A stretch of 64,000 nt of DNA from Halosimplex rubrum (GTDB lineage: Archaea; Halobacteriota; Halobacteria; Halobacteriales; Haloarculaceae). The stretch lies in assembly GCF_013415885.1 (NCBI RefSeq), contig NZ_CP058910.1, positions 1,922,001 through 1,986,000 on the forward strand, given 5' to 3'. Under the pieces are notes generated by a model. The model made no database searches and was not told the origin of the DNA. It saw nothing but the letters and a program-made list of their open reading frames with translations. Position 1 is the stretch's first letter; every line of letters starts with the position of its first letter. The position numbers and the translations under genes were made by a program. Shown in pieces: positions 51,754 to 59,366 of the stretch.

Positions 51754-52764
51754 TCAGTTTCGCAGGTACTCGCGTCGCTGTTCCATCTTCTCGCGCTCGG
51801 TGCGCCGGTCGTAGTGCTTGTCCAGCACTTTCTGACTCACGTCCATCCGGTCGCTCACGATCTCGACTGGCACCTCGTCGAGCAGGTGGGACGTGATCGC
51901 GCCGGAACGCACGTCGTGCGGTGACCGCGACGAAGGGCACTTGCTTGCCAGCGAGTGCTCGGTCGCGTCGCAGTCCTCCGGCTTCCGGTCGTGTGGGCAG
52001 GGACCGTACTCGCATGGCCGAGTGACGCCGTACACCGCATTGCGGACACAGGATGTCGAGACTCGGCCCTGCGCAGTGGTCAGTAGCGGCTCGCGGTCGT
52101 ACTCGTCACGCGTGTCGGCGCGCGGACCGTCGATATAGTCCTCCAGAATCTCGGCCGTCTCCGGTCGGAGAGCAACCCACCGTTCGCCGTGCTCCTTGTT
52201 TTTTAGCGGGGTTTCCTGCCCAGGGCGGTGGACCAGCTCGACGCCGGGCGCGTCGCGGTCGAAGTCCTCCAGGTCGATAGCGCGGGCACTGCCCATGCGG
52301 ATACCGGTACACCAAAGCAACCGCAGGACCACATGGTCGCGACTCGCGTACTGATACTTGCGGAGATGTTCGAGGATATCTGCCGCGCGGTCCTCGTCGA
52401 GCGTCGTTCGACTGGCCTGCTCGCTCTCCGGGACCGACGGGAGAAGAATCTTCTCCGCCAGTCCCTCGTGTACCGCGTCGACAGACGCGCAAAACCGGAG
52501 GAACATCCGCAGGGTCGATAGCTGGCCCTGGAGGGTCACGGGCTTGATGTCGTCTTCCTGGCGCCGGTAGACGCGGTACGTGTGGAGTTTCCGGCCGGTC
52601 AAGTCGTTGAGATTGTGGATCCCTTCGACTTCCTCGCACCACTCCACGAACTGCTCTAGGCGGTAGCCGTGCGAACTGAGCGTTTGCTCCGATACCTCGC
52701 CCTTGCGCTGGTCGAGATACAGCTCTACAGCGGGCTCGGGAGCGAGCGGCTCCAAGTTGCTCAC
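51754..52764 (-). CDS. tyrosine recombinase/integrase
   Basis: 336 residues. SAM-like N-terminal domain; catalytic Arg156 (LWCTGIRMGSARAIDL), His283/Arg286 (SPHDVRSGAITSH) and Tyr318 (LDKHYDRRT). A Cys/His cluster before the HxxR motif (CEYGPCPHDRKPEDCDATEH) is probably a structural zinc site, frequent in haloviral integrases. The position usually holding a second His reads MDVS. Starts with GTG at 52764, overlapping the upstream gene's TGA, so it is expressed with the small zinc protein at 52761. It mediates site-specific integration and, with partners, excision. Confidence 0.92.
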   Translation of the reverse strand: MSNLEPLAPEPAVELYLDQRKGEVSEQTLSSHGYRLEQFVEWCEEVEGIHNLNDLTGRKLHTYRVYRRQEDDIKPVTLQGQLSTLRMFLRFCASVDAVHEGLAEKILLPSVPESEQASRTTLDEDRAADILEHLRKYQYASRDHVVLRLLWCTGIRMGSARAIDLEDFDRDAPGVELVHRPGQETPLKNKEHGERWVALRPETAEILEDYIDGPRADTRDEYDREPLLTTAQGRVSTSCVRNAVYGVTRPCEYGPCPHDRKPEDCDATEHSLASKCPSSRSPHDVRSGAITSHLLDEVPVEIVSDRMDVSQKVLDKHYDRRTEREKMEQRREYLRN

Positions 52765-53024
52765 GCCGATCCCCTCCGGTCGAGATCTCGGTCGTAGGGT
52801 CCGGCGGGCGTCAGAAGCTGCACCTCGTCGCGTGCGTAGTGGTCACCGTTCGTCTTGTCGCGAAGTTCGTGGAACACCCCATCCACACCCTCGGCGCGGG
52901 CGCAGGATACACACCAGAAGTGGTGATTCGTGGGCTCCCAGTCGCGATGGCCGCGGGGACAGGTGAATCGCCAACGGTCGTTCTCGTCTTCAATTCGGAC
53001 GGTCTTCTTCTCGTCTACCGACAT
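52761..53024 (-). CDS. small zinc-binding protein in the integrase operon
   Basis: 87 residues. A Cys/His set (FTCPRGHRDWEPTNHHFWCVSC) suggests one zinc knuckle; the rest is charged, RDKTNGDHYARDEVQLL. It is translationally coupled to the integrase (GTGA). In SNJ2 the integrase operon also includes small proteins needed for or regulating recombination; by position this could be an excisionase or repressor-like partner. Start 53024 (MSVDEKKTV) is preferred over an upstream frame with low-complexity sequence. Confidence 0.65.
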   Translation of the reverse strand: MSVDEKKTVRIEDENDRWRFTCPRGHRDWEPTNHHFWCVSCARAEGVDGVFHELRDKTNGDHYARDEVQLLTPAGPYDRDLDRRGSA

Positions 53025-53417
53025 AGCCGGGTCGGGCTGACGGACTGGGAGGTAAAAGGGGAAATCCACGGACGCACAGTGAAAGTAAAGTGCCGGAATC
53101 CCGCAACTGACCCCTCCGACCGGCGACGTATCGGACGGCTGAACGGCCGAGCCGCCGGTGAAAGTAGTTCCTGCTCGATACCGCTCGCCACCTGGCTTAT
53201 GCCAGCGTGCATATCTCGTCGTCATGTGTTCGCTCACAGAGCGGACCCGGCCGGCGCGTAGGGGCGTCGGTCGACGACTCTTTCTCGCAACCAACTCGCA
53301 CCTGACCGGTATCCGCTTCTATCACCACCGTTGTGACGACCTAACTTAAGCTTTGATGCAAGAATTGTAGTCATAGAATGCATGAAAGTTGTTTGAAAAC
53401 GTGCCACCGGTCAAACT
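53025..53417. promoter_or_regulatory. divergent control region between integrase operon and repressor
   Basis: About 390 bp with no supported gene. GC falls toward the repressor (TTAAGCTTTGATGCAAGAATTG, TTTGAAAACG), as expected for promoters. GTGCATAT at 53207-53214 recurs in both arms of the inverted repeat at 55072-55106 and is a candidate operator word. Confidence 0.45.
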
Positions 53418-53714
53418 ATGAGTAACCCATCTGACAGCGAAAACGAGATGCACCGCCGAGTTGAGTGGCTCAAGCCATCAGACCGCGTAATAGTGTCTGA
53501 ACTGGCGGATTACGGTGGCTGGATGAAATCGGCGAGCTTGGCCCTGAACATCCCATATACTAACCGTCACATCTCCCGGCGGTGCAAAATCCTCGCTGAA
53601 CACGGACTACTGGAACGCCACGAGGATACGGCAGGATACCGGATAACAGACTTCGGCCAGCAATTCCTGAACGATGAACTCGATGCTGACGATCTCCGGC
53701 TTGACGACGAGTGA
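53418..53714 (+). CDS. phiH1-repressor-like winged-helix protein
   Basis: 98 residues. RRVEWLKPSDRVIVSELADYGGWMKSASLALNI followed by YTNRHISRRCKILAEHGLLERHEDTAGYRITDFGQQFL is the winged-helix pattern of halovirus phiH repressor-type regulators. It is divergent from the integrase operon, the usual immunity-region layout. The base composition is lower in GC than the host genes. Likely lysogeny repressor. Confidence 0.78.
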   Translation: MSNPSDSENEMHRRVEWLKPSDRVIVSELADYGGWMKSASLALNIPYTNRHISRRCKILAEHGLLERHEDTAGYRITDFGQQFLNDELDADDLRLDDE

Positions 53715-53960
53715 GGTTGTCCGGATAAATTTTAGTTCACTGAGATAAGACCTTGATTTGCACCGCGACTGCCGACGGGCAATAGCGTGGGTGGCGTCCG
53801 CGTAACTGACACCAACCCCGTCACTGGCGTTCCGCTCTGGTGCGAAGAGATTCACCGCATCTCTCCGGGCCTTGCCCGGTTTTCGGAGATATAAACAATC
53901 TCGACAGCATTCAATAGACCCTTGATCTGTTTGTCCCACTGTGTAATTGCCCGATAAGTG

Positions 53961-54016
53961 TGCTTGAATGGCTCGTGTCGAGAAACAGCAAGTACCCTTT
54001 AAGATACTATCCGGAT
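53961..54016 (+). promoter_or_regulatory. upstream control region of pilin 3
   Basis: TGCTTGAATGG, GAGAAACAG, a TATA-like CTTTAAGAT (53997-54005) and the palindrome ATCCGGAT at 54009-54016, the last identical to the element before pilin 2. The ATG follows at 54032. The 250 bp upstream (53,715-53,960) show no supported gene; TTTATATC on the minus strand at about 53,890 has no convincing frame behind it. Confidence 0.5.
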
Positions 54017-54031
54017 ACTGGCCAGTCGCAC

Positions 54032-54583
54032 ATGGATCTGAAGCAGTTACTGAACGACGACGACGCGGTGTCGCCGGTCATCGGCGTCATCCTGATGGTC
54101 GCGATCACGGTCATCCTCGCGGCCGTCATCGCGTCGTTCGTCCTTGGGCTGGGTAATCAGGCACAGCAGGGTTCACCGACCGCGACGATCGGTTTCGACT
54201 ATCAAGAGGTCCACGAATTCAGTGATCAAGATAATGTGGGCGTGACCACAGTGTCGCATGATGGTGGCGATTCAGTTAACTCCGAAGAGTTGTACATTCG
54301 CGGCAGCGGATTCTTCGACATCAATTCGCTGGGTGATTCGGCGCGTAATGATTGGAGTGACTGGCTCAAAGCGAATGCCAGCGCACCAACCATCGACCAC
54401 CGCAATGCATCGTTGAACAGTGGTCAGTGGAATGGTACAGCCAGCGGAGATGACAGCGCAGTCGTTTCGGGCGACCGAGCGTACGTCGCGGCCAATTCCA
54501 CCTACGAATTCAGTGTTGTCTATCAGGCTCAGGAGGGCGACACCTCCTCGACGCTGAACGAGCAGGAAGGCCCCGACGCCTAA
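54032..54583 (+). CDS. archaeal type IV pilin, pilin 3, mosaic copy in provirus region
   Basis: 183 residues. N-terminus [18 protein letters not shown] and helix as in pilin 1; C-terminus [20 protein letters not shown] identical to pilin 1. At DNA level, about 91 bases of the 5' part (54054-54144) and the last 66 bases (54518-54583) each differ from pilin 1 by one base, while the middle diverges and is visibly richer in A/T-ending codons (GATCAAGATAATGTG, TCAGTTAACTCC). It lies between the repressor and the structural block of the provirus. Either a virus-borne pilin or a host pilin stranded by insertion; see findings. Confidence 0.85.
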   Translation: MDLKQLLNDDDAVSPVIGVILMVAITVILAAVIASFVLGLGNQAQQGSPTATIGFDYQEVHEFSDQDNVGVTTVSHDGGDSVNSEELYIRGSGFFDINSLGDSARNDWSDWLKANASAPTIDHRNASLNSGQWNGTASGDDSAVVSGDRAYVAANSTYEFSVVYQAQEGDTSSTLNEQEGPDA

Positions 54584-54669
54584 TCGGAACTTCGATTTTC
54601 GCGGTTTTTATCGTCTGACGCACGCTACTTCTGAGCGCTTCGCCAGCCGCACCAGCGGTGACTCACCGC

Positions 54670-54936
54670 TCATCGGTCGACACCTCGCTCGACCGCGACC
54701 GTCTCGTCGACCCGCAGCTCGTAGGTGCCGGGAATTGTGAGCGTCTCCGCGATCTCCCGCTTCTGCGCGACCGTCAGGTCGTCACGAGCGAGAACAGTTC
54801 GGATTCGCTCGTCGATTCGCCGGGCGAAGTCCGCTGACCGCATCAATGCGGTGGTCTTGTTGCACCCCCAGAACTCGGCAGCCTGTTCGATGGTGTCCGT
54901 CCGGTGCGCGTGCTTGCCGTCTTCGCGGATTCGCAT
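54670..54936 (-). CDS. DUF7692-like small protein
   Basis: 88 residues, MRIREDGKHAHRTDTIEQAAEFWGCNKTTALMRSADFARRIDERIRTVL, with a short ribbon-helix-helix-like or HTH-like core, then LTVAQKREIAETLTIPGTYELRVDE. Such proteins are common on haloarchaeal plasmids and proviruses; the DUF number is from memory. Start 54936 is the ATG of the conserved-looking part. Confidence 0.65.
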   Translation of the reverse strand: MRIREDGKHAHRTDTIEQAAEFWGCNKTTALMRSADFARRIDERIRTVLARDDLTVAQKREIAETLTIPGTYELRVDETVAVERGVDR

Positions 54937-55071
54937 ACCGACCGTTCGTGAACACGAAGCCAAAAAGCAGGTCTGAGCGAGTGACTGGAACCCCGATTAC
55001 TCTTAAAGCTCATACTGGCCCACGGCCCACAGCGTTCGATACCCAGGTTCGGAGCCCTCCCCGGGCACCGA

Positions 55072-55106
55072 ATATGCACACGACCGATTCGCGCTCGTGT
55101 GCATAT
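55072..55106. repeat. perfect 12-bp inverted repeat
   Basis: ATATGCACACGA (55072-55083) and TCGTGTGCATAT (55095-55106) flank an 11-base spacer. It lies in the 208-bp gap between two minus-strand genes, downstream of the small membrane protein at 55145 and upstream of the gene ending at 54670. The word GTGCATAT also occurs once at 53207. A regulator site or RNA hairpin; archaeal terminators rarely need such stems. Confidence 0.7.
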
Positions 55107-55144
55107 CGCGGCGAGCGTATCTCTCGACGCGCGACCCCTGGGGT

Positions 55145-55441
55145 TTACGCATAATCATCGAGGCGCTTGACCTGCAGCTCTGTACCTGACTCATTTTCAG
55201 CCGGATCTTCATCTACATCTGTAGCCCGTTCATCCTCAGAGGGCATGAAAAGGCCAACTGCCACAAAAAGAAAAAGTTCGACAAAAATGAAGAACGTCAG
55301 TTCCCAGACTGAGATTGTCTGCCCGACCGACGAAACTACTGTCCCTGAAGCAATTCCTGCAATGAAGGAATATGTCACTTGCACCGCCCCACTCCGGTTA
55401 AAATCAATCTTATCTGTGATCTGGTCCCAAATCTGTGTCAT
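55145..55441 (-). CDS. small provirus membrane protein
   Basis: 98 residues, two hydrophobic segments (VTYSFIAGIASGTVV and ELTFFIFVELFLFVAVGLFM) and an acidic tail. Codons are much more A/T-ended than in host genes, a sign of recent transfer. It is divergent from the structural block. No recognised family; it could act in superinfection exclusion or be a virion membrane protein, but nothing here decides this. Confidence 0.6.
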   Translation of the reverse strand: MTQIWDQITDKIDFNRSGAVQVTYSFIAGIASGTVVSSVGQTISVWELTFFIFVELFLFVAVGLFMPSEDERATDVDEDPAENESGTELQVKRLDDYA

Positions 55442-55559
55442 ACCCTACACAAAATCTGACAGCACAAGAGTGTTATTGGGAAGTATTCTGGACAGACCTG
55501 GCTTTTACTAGACCGTCGCCGAGCGTCGGCCGTCCGCCTGCGTAGGGCGGCTGACCACT

Positions 55560-55943
55560 ATGGTATCCAGAAAGATGGACGCGGTCGACAGTGCGGTTGG
55601 TACAGGTTTCGCATTCGCCAGCGGCGCCGGGACGGGCATCGCCGACGTGTCGCTGTTCGGCGTCTCGCTCTCGGACCCGCTGATCACCCTCGGCGCGACG
55701 GAGGTCTCCTTCGCGTTCGTGGTCGCTCTCGGGGCGCTGCTGTTCGCCTGGGTCACTAACGACCACGACCTCGGGCAGATGGACCAGCGCCAGATCGTCC
55801 TCGTCTTCGGGACGGCCTTCGTGCTGGTCGTGACCACCTTCGTCCCCGGCGCTCGCGAGGCGGTCATCGGCAGCGCCGTCCTGGGGACGCTCGTGGTCAT
55901 CGTCGAGGCCGTCGGCTACGGCTTCGTCGCCTACTGGGGGTAA
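55560..55943 (+). CDS. VP3-like pleolipovirus membrane protein
   Basis: 127 residues with about four hydrophobic helices (TGFAFASGAGTGIADV, VSFAFVVALGALLFAWV, IVLVFGTAFVLVVTTFV, LGTLVVIVEAVGYGFVAYWG). By length, topology and position directly before the spike gene it corresponds to the internal membrane protein VP3 of pleolipovirus virions. TATA-like TTTTACTAG at about 55,503 precedes it. A second ATG five codons in is possible. It is followed by the spike gene after 5 bp. Confidence 0.75.
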   Translation: MVSRKMDAVDSAVGTGFAFASGAGTGIADVSLFGVSLSDPLITLGATEVSFAFVVALGALLFAWVTNDHDLGQMDQRQIVLVFGTAFVLVVTTFVPGAREAVIGSAVLGTLVVIVEAVGYGFVAYWG

Positions 55944-55948
55944 GAGAG

Positions 55949-57652
55949 ATGGCTCGACCCAGAGCGCTCGCGCTCGGCATCATGCTGTTGCTCGCGAGCA
56001 TCCAGGCGCCGCTCGCGCCCGCGCTCGGCCCATCCAGCCCACAGCCCACGGCTGAAACCGACCCCGCCGTCGACGTCATCGCGACGGCGGAAGGTGCCGA
56101 GGCCAACGTCTGTTCGCCGTCCGCAGAGTCGCACCAACTGGCGTACATGCTCCTCGGTCCCGGCGTCGGTGTCGCAGGCGCGGCTATCGAGGAGGGCGCC
56201 GAGTGGGCGGCCTGTCAGTTGGCCGGGACTCGCGGGGTCAACACGACCCAGACCGACGCCAACCAGACCAAGCTCGACATCTACCAGAGCGCACAAAACT
56301 CGAAGGCCAACTACGAGGTGTACAACGCCTCGCTCAACAACTACCTGCAGGATACGCTCTCTATCGCGCTGATGGAGGGCAAGAACGCCTACATCCGCGC
56401 GCTCAACAACCAGACCAGCGAGGCCGCCGCGACCACCGCGGCGAAAGAACAGCAAGACGAGTACTACAGCGTCAAAGAGTACAATCTGGTCAACCGCTGG
56501 AACAACCAGATCGCGAATCTCGACTACCTGCGGACCAAGGCCATCGAGGAAAAAGGCGTACCCGACTGGTACATCTCCGTTCTCCCTGACCGCGAGCTGT
56601 CCGACCCGGGTTACTACACCAGTCCCGGTTCGCCTAAGGAGGCGTACATGAACATCACCGGCTTCGGCAACACCACCTTCACCCTCCAGAACGGGACGAG
56701 CGTTCAGGTGCGGACGGTGGATATCCAAGTCGGGTCCTACAACCCCAACTACGGTCCTTGGACCGAAACGGTCACCGTTGACACCGGCGCGGTAGCCGTC
56801 GACGGTGTCGACGGTCACAGTAGTTACAAGTACGGCTTCGACGAGTTCGTCGCCTTCCCGCCGAAACCCCAAGACTACAACCGGGTCAACATCACCTCGC
56901 TCAGTTCCTACGAGCGCAAGCTCTCCAAGATCGACTCCCAGACCAGCGAGGCACACACCGAAGTCGAGAACTTCGTCGCCAACACCTACGACCAGTACAT
57001 CGCCGGCGAGATCAACAACTCCGACCTCGTCGACCCGTACCTCGCCAAGCGCGAGTACTCCCCCGGCGGGAGCTTCCAGGCGTGGGCGACCACCTCGCTC
57101 ACCCTGATGGGCAGTAACACTCCCGAGAACATCGACGAGGTGGGGAAGTTCAAGGTTGTTACCGGTTCCGCGAGTTACGAGGGGATGCTCCTCTCGGACG
57201 AGAACCCCACCAGCGGCAAGTTCGCCGCCGGCAACACCTACAACCCCGACACGATCGGCGGTGAACAGATGCTCGTTACGGACTCGCGGATGCTCGAACT
57301 CACCCGCAACTTCACCGTCGCCAACATCACGAACGCGCGGGGCGAGCAAGTCCGCAACGTCACCGTCCGCGAGGTCGACTACCAGACCGCCAACACCACC
57401 GAGTACAACGAGGTGATGCAGGAACTCGCGGAGATCCGCACGGAAGTCGAAGCCCGCGAGCAACGCCGCGGCGGTGGCGGCGGCGGCCTGTTCGGCGGCT
57501 GGGGCGGCGCGAAGGCCGCTCTCGGCGGCAGCGCCCTCGGCATCGTCGTCGGCGCCGGCGCGGTCATCCTCATCCTCGTCGGCCTACTCTCGGGCGGCGG
57601 AGGCGGCGGCATGGTCATCCGCGAAGTGAACAACCGCAGAAAGGGGAAGTAA
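55949..57652 (+). CDS. VP4-like spike protein of a pleolipovirus
   Basis: 567 residues. Signal peptide (ALALGIMLLLASIQAPLAPA), a long extracellular region rich in Asn-x-Thr/Ser sites, a coiled-coil stalk near residues 485-510 (EVMQELAEIRTEVEAREQ), a Gly-rich hinge and a C-terminal membrane anchor (LGIVVGAGAVILILVGLL) with basic tail RRKGK. This is the layout of the pleolipoviral spike that covers the membrane vesicle virion and mediates entry. It is the longest gene of the block and lies between VP3-like and ORF6-like genes. Confidence 0.8.
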   Translation: MARPRALALGIMLLLASIQAPLAPALGPSSPQPTAETDPAVDVIATAEGAEANVCSPSAESHQLAYMLLGPGVGVAGAAIEEGAEWAACQLAGTRGVNTTQTDANQTKLDIYQSAQNSKANYEVYNASLNNYLQDTLSIALMEGKNAYIRALNNQTSEAAATTAAKEQQDEYYSVKEYNLVNRWNNQIANLDYLRTKAIEEKGVPDWYISVLPDRELSDPGYYTSPGSPKEAYMNITGFGNTTFTLQNGTSVQVRTVDIQVGSYNPNYGPWTETVTVDTGAVAVDGVDGHSSYKYGFDEFVAFPPKPQDYNRVNITSLSSYERKLSKIDSQTSEAHTEVENFVANTYDQYIAGEINNSDLVDPYLAKREYSPGGSFQAWATTSLTLMGSNTPENIDEVGKFKVVTGSASYEGMLLSDENPTSGKFAAGNTYNPDTIGGEQMLVTDSRMLELTRNFTVANITNARGEQVRNVTVREVDYQTANTTEYNEVMQELAEIRTEVEAREQRRGGGGGGLFGGWGGAKAALGGSALGIVVGAGAVILILVGLLSGGGGGGMVIREVNNRRKGK

Positions 57653-57660
57653 CCACACCC

Positions 57661-58572
57661 ATGCGCTATTTTTTGCTCACCGCGACGGTAGTGCTGACGC
57701 TCGCGCTCGCCGCTGGCGCAGCTGCGCCCGCGGCGGCCGATCCCGGCGAGTGCGACGACCTCCGCAACTACACGTCCGTCGGCGAGTACCGCGAATGTCT
57801 CGTCGACCACACCAGCAAGGCCGACGTACTCACCTACGTCGAGCGCGACCGGGCGAACCTCACACAGAAACAGGTCGATTCCGTCTACGCGGTCTACCCC
57901 TCCCACGCCGACGAGTACGGCTTCACGATTGGCGAGGAACGGGAGATCACCGCCTGGATGATGGAGTGGGCGAACGTCTCGATTCCCGAGGCGAACGTCT
58001 CCGTCCCGCGGCTGAACACGACGCTCCCCGACGCGAACGTCTCGGTCAACCCCCCGAACGTCACGCTTCCGAACCCCTCCCAGCCCACGCCCACGCCGAC
58101 CCCGACGCCGACCAGCGAGACGGTCGACGACGCCCCCGACCGCCCGAACGGGACGACCGTCGACGACCATACCACGCTCGTCCGGACGAACTACCACGAC
58201 GAGCGAGAGACGGTCACCGTCGTCCTCCACTCGGAGACCCGTCAGGTCATCACGGTCAACGACGCGGGCGCGCTCGTCGCCGGCGGGAGCGGCCAGATTC
58301 CCCGCCGCGTCGACGCCGTCGAGCCCGGCGAGACGATTCGCGTCACGCTCCCGGTCACTCGCCACGAGGGGTACGTCGGCGTCGCGATCTCCACCGACAA
58401 CGCGCTGTACGGGCACACTATCGCGGCCGAGTCCGACGCCTTCGAGCGCATCTCGAAGACGACCCCGCAGAAGGCACTCCTCATCGGCGTCGTCGTCGCG
58501 CTGTCGTGGGTGGTCATCGCGGGCGTGTCTGAACTCCGTCGCGAGGGCGGCGAACCGGTGGTGGCCTCATGA
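57661..58572 (+). CDS. signal-anchored protein downstream of the spike (ORF6-like)
   Basis: 303 residues. Signal peptide (LLTATVVLTLALAAGAAAPAAA), repeated NVS/NVT-containing segments (WANVSIPEANVSVPRLNTTL), a Thr-Pro repeat TPTPTPTPT (about residue 145), an ectodomain and a C-terminal helix (ALLIGVVVALSWVVIAGV). The position and topology match the conserved gene that follows VP4 in pleolipoviruses. Probably an exported virion-associated or assembly protein. It overlaps the next gene by 4 bp. Confidence 0.72.
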   Translation: MRYFLLTATVVLTLALAAGAAAPAAADPGECDDLRNYTSVGEYRECLVDHTSKADVLTYVERDRANLTQKQVDSVYAVYPSHADEYGFTIGEEREITAWMMEWANVSIPEANVSVPRLNTTLPDANVSVNPPNVTLPNPSQPTPTPTPTPTSETVDDAPDRPNGTTVDDHTTLVRTNYHDERETVTVVLHSETRQVITVNDAGALVAGGSGQIPRRVDAVEPGETIRVTLPVTRHEGYVGVAISTDNALYGHTIAAESDAFERISKTTPQKALLIGVVVALSWVVIAGVSELRREGGEPVVAS

Positions 58573-59366
58573 GTACGTCGAACCCGCTCCCGACGTTCGG
58601 CGGCCGCTGGGACCGCCTCACCTACCTGCTGGCCGCCTACAAGTGGCTCGTCTCGGGGTTGATCCTCGGGGTCATCGCCCTGGTCATCTACATCCGTCCG
58701 TCGATGCCCGACTTCCCGCCGTGGGTCGGTGCCGGCCTGATGGCCTGGGTCCTCCTAGCCTTCCCCTGCTACCTCGCCGGGTTGCTCATCGTCCGGTGGC
58801 TCCGAAAGTGGCGATATCACACGGTTTACCACATCAACGCGGTGACCGACACCCGCGAGAAGTGGCAGGTCCCGCCCGATATCTGGGACGAGAAGACCGT
58901 CGACGGCCCGCCGCCGTACCCGGTCAACGACAACCAGGACTTCGAGGTCCGCGAGTTCGAATGGCTCGAAGACATCGGCGAACTCCGAGTCCGCGGGACG
59001 TGGATGGGCGAAGCCTCCGACTCCGAACTCGTCACCTCCAAGAGCCACATGAAGAGCATCCACAGCTACCTCCTCGATGCCTTCGAGCAGCTCGTCGAGG
59101 CGCGGGCGCTGTGGCACGAGTCGAGTGTCGAACTCGAACAGGAGATCGTCAACGAACACGCCGAGGCGCGCGAGCGTGGGCTGATGGTCGACCAGTCCGC
59201 CGCGAAAGAGGTCTGGGAGAACAAGGTCGACGGCATTGAGATTGACGAGAGCGACAAGCCCGAACTCTCGCCGGAAGACCTCCCCGACGACCACACCCCC
59301 GCTCGCCCGCCCGAGAATCGCTCGGAAACCAACGCCGATAGCAACTCCGACACCAGCAATGAGTGA
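58569..59366 (+). CDS. two-helix membrane protein (ORF7-like)
   Basis: 265 residues. Two N-terminal helices (WLVSGLILGVIALVIYI and AGLMAWVLLAFPCYLAGLLIV) and a cytoplasmic part with a long acidic tail ending DSNSDTSNE. Matches in position the conserved second membrane gene of pleolipovirus clusters. It overlaps ORF6 (ATGA) and the ATPase gene (8 bp), so the block is one transcription and coupling unit. Confidence 0.72.
   Translation: MSTSNPLPTFGGRWDRLTYLLAAYKWLVSGLILGVIALVIYIRPSMPDFPPWVGAGLMAWVLLAFPCYLAGLLIVRWLRKWRYHTVYHINAVTDTREKWQVPPDIWDEKTVDGPPPYPVNDNQDFEVREFEWLEDIGELRVRGTWMGEASDSELVTSKSHMKSIHSYLLDAFEQLVEARALWHESSVELEQEIVNEHAEARERGLMVDQSAAKEVWENKVDGIEIDESDKPELSPEDLPDDHTPARPPENRSETNADSNSDTSNE

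Noticed and set aside
53607-53855. Possible minus-strand gene from GTG at 53855 behind TTTATATC
   Set aside because: It runs antisense through the repressor 3' end, has mixed composition and no recognisable domain; too weak to list as a gene.
50252-53864. 15-base match AGAGATGCGGTGAAT between the pilin 1 leader and 53850-53864 (minus)
   Set aside because: Several chance 15-base matches are expected among all pairs in 64 kb, and the contexts do not correspond.
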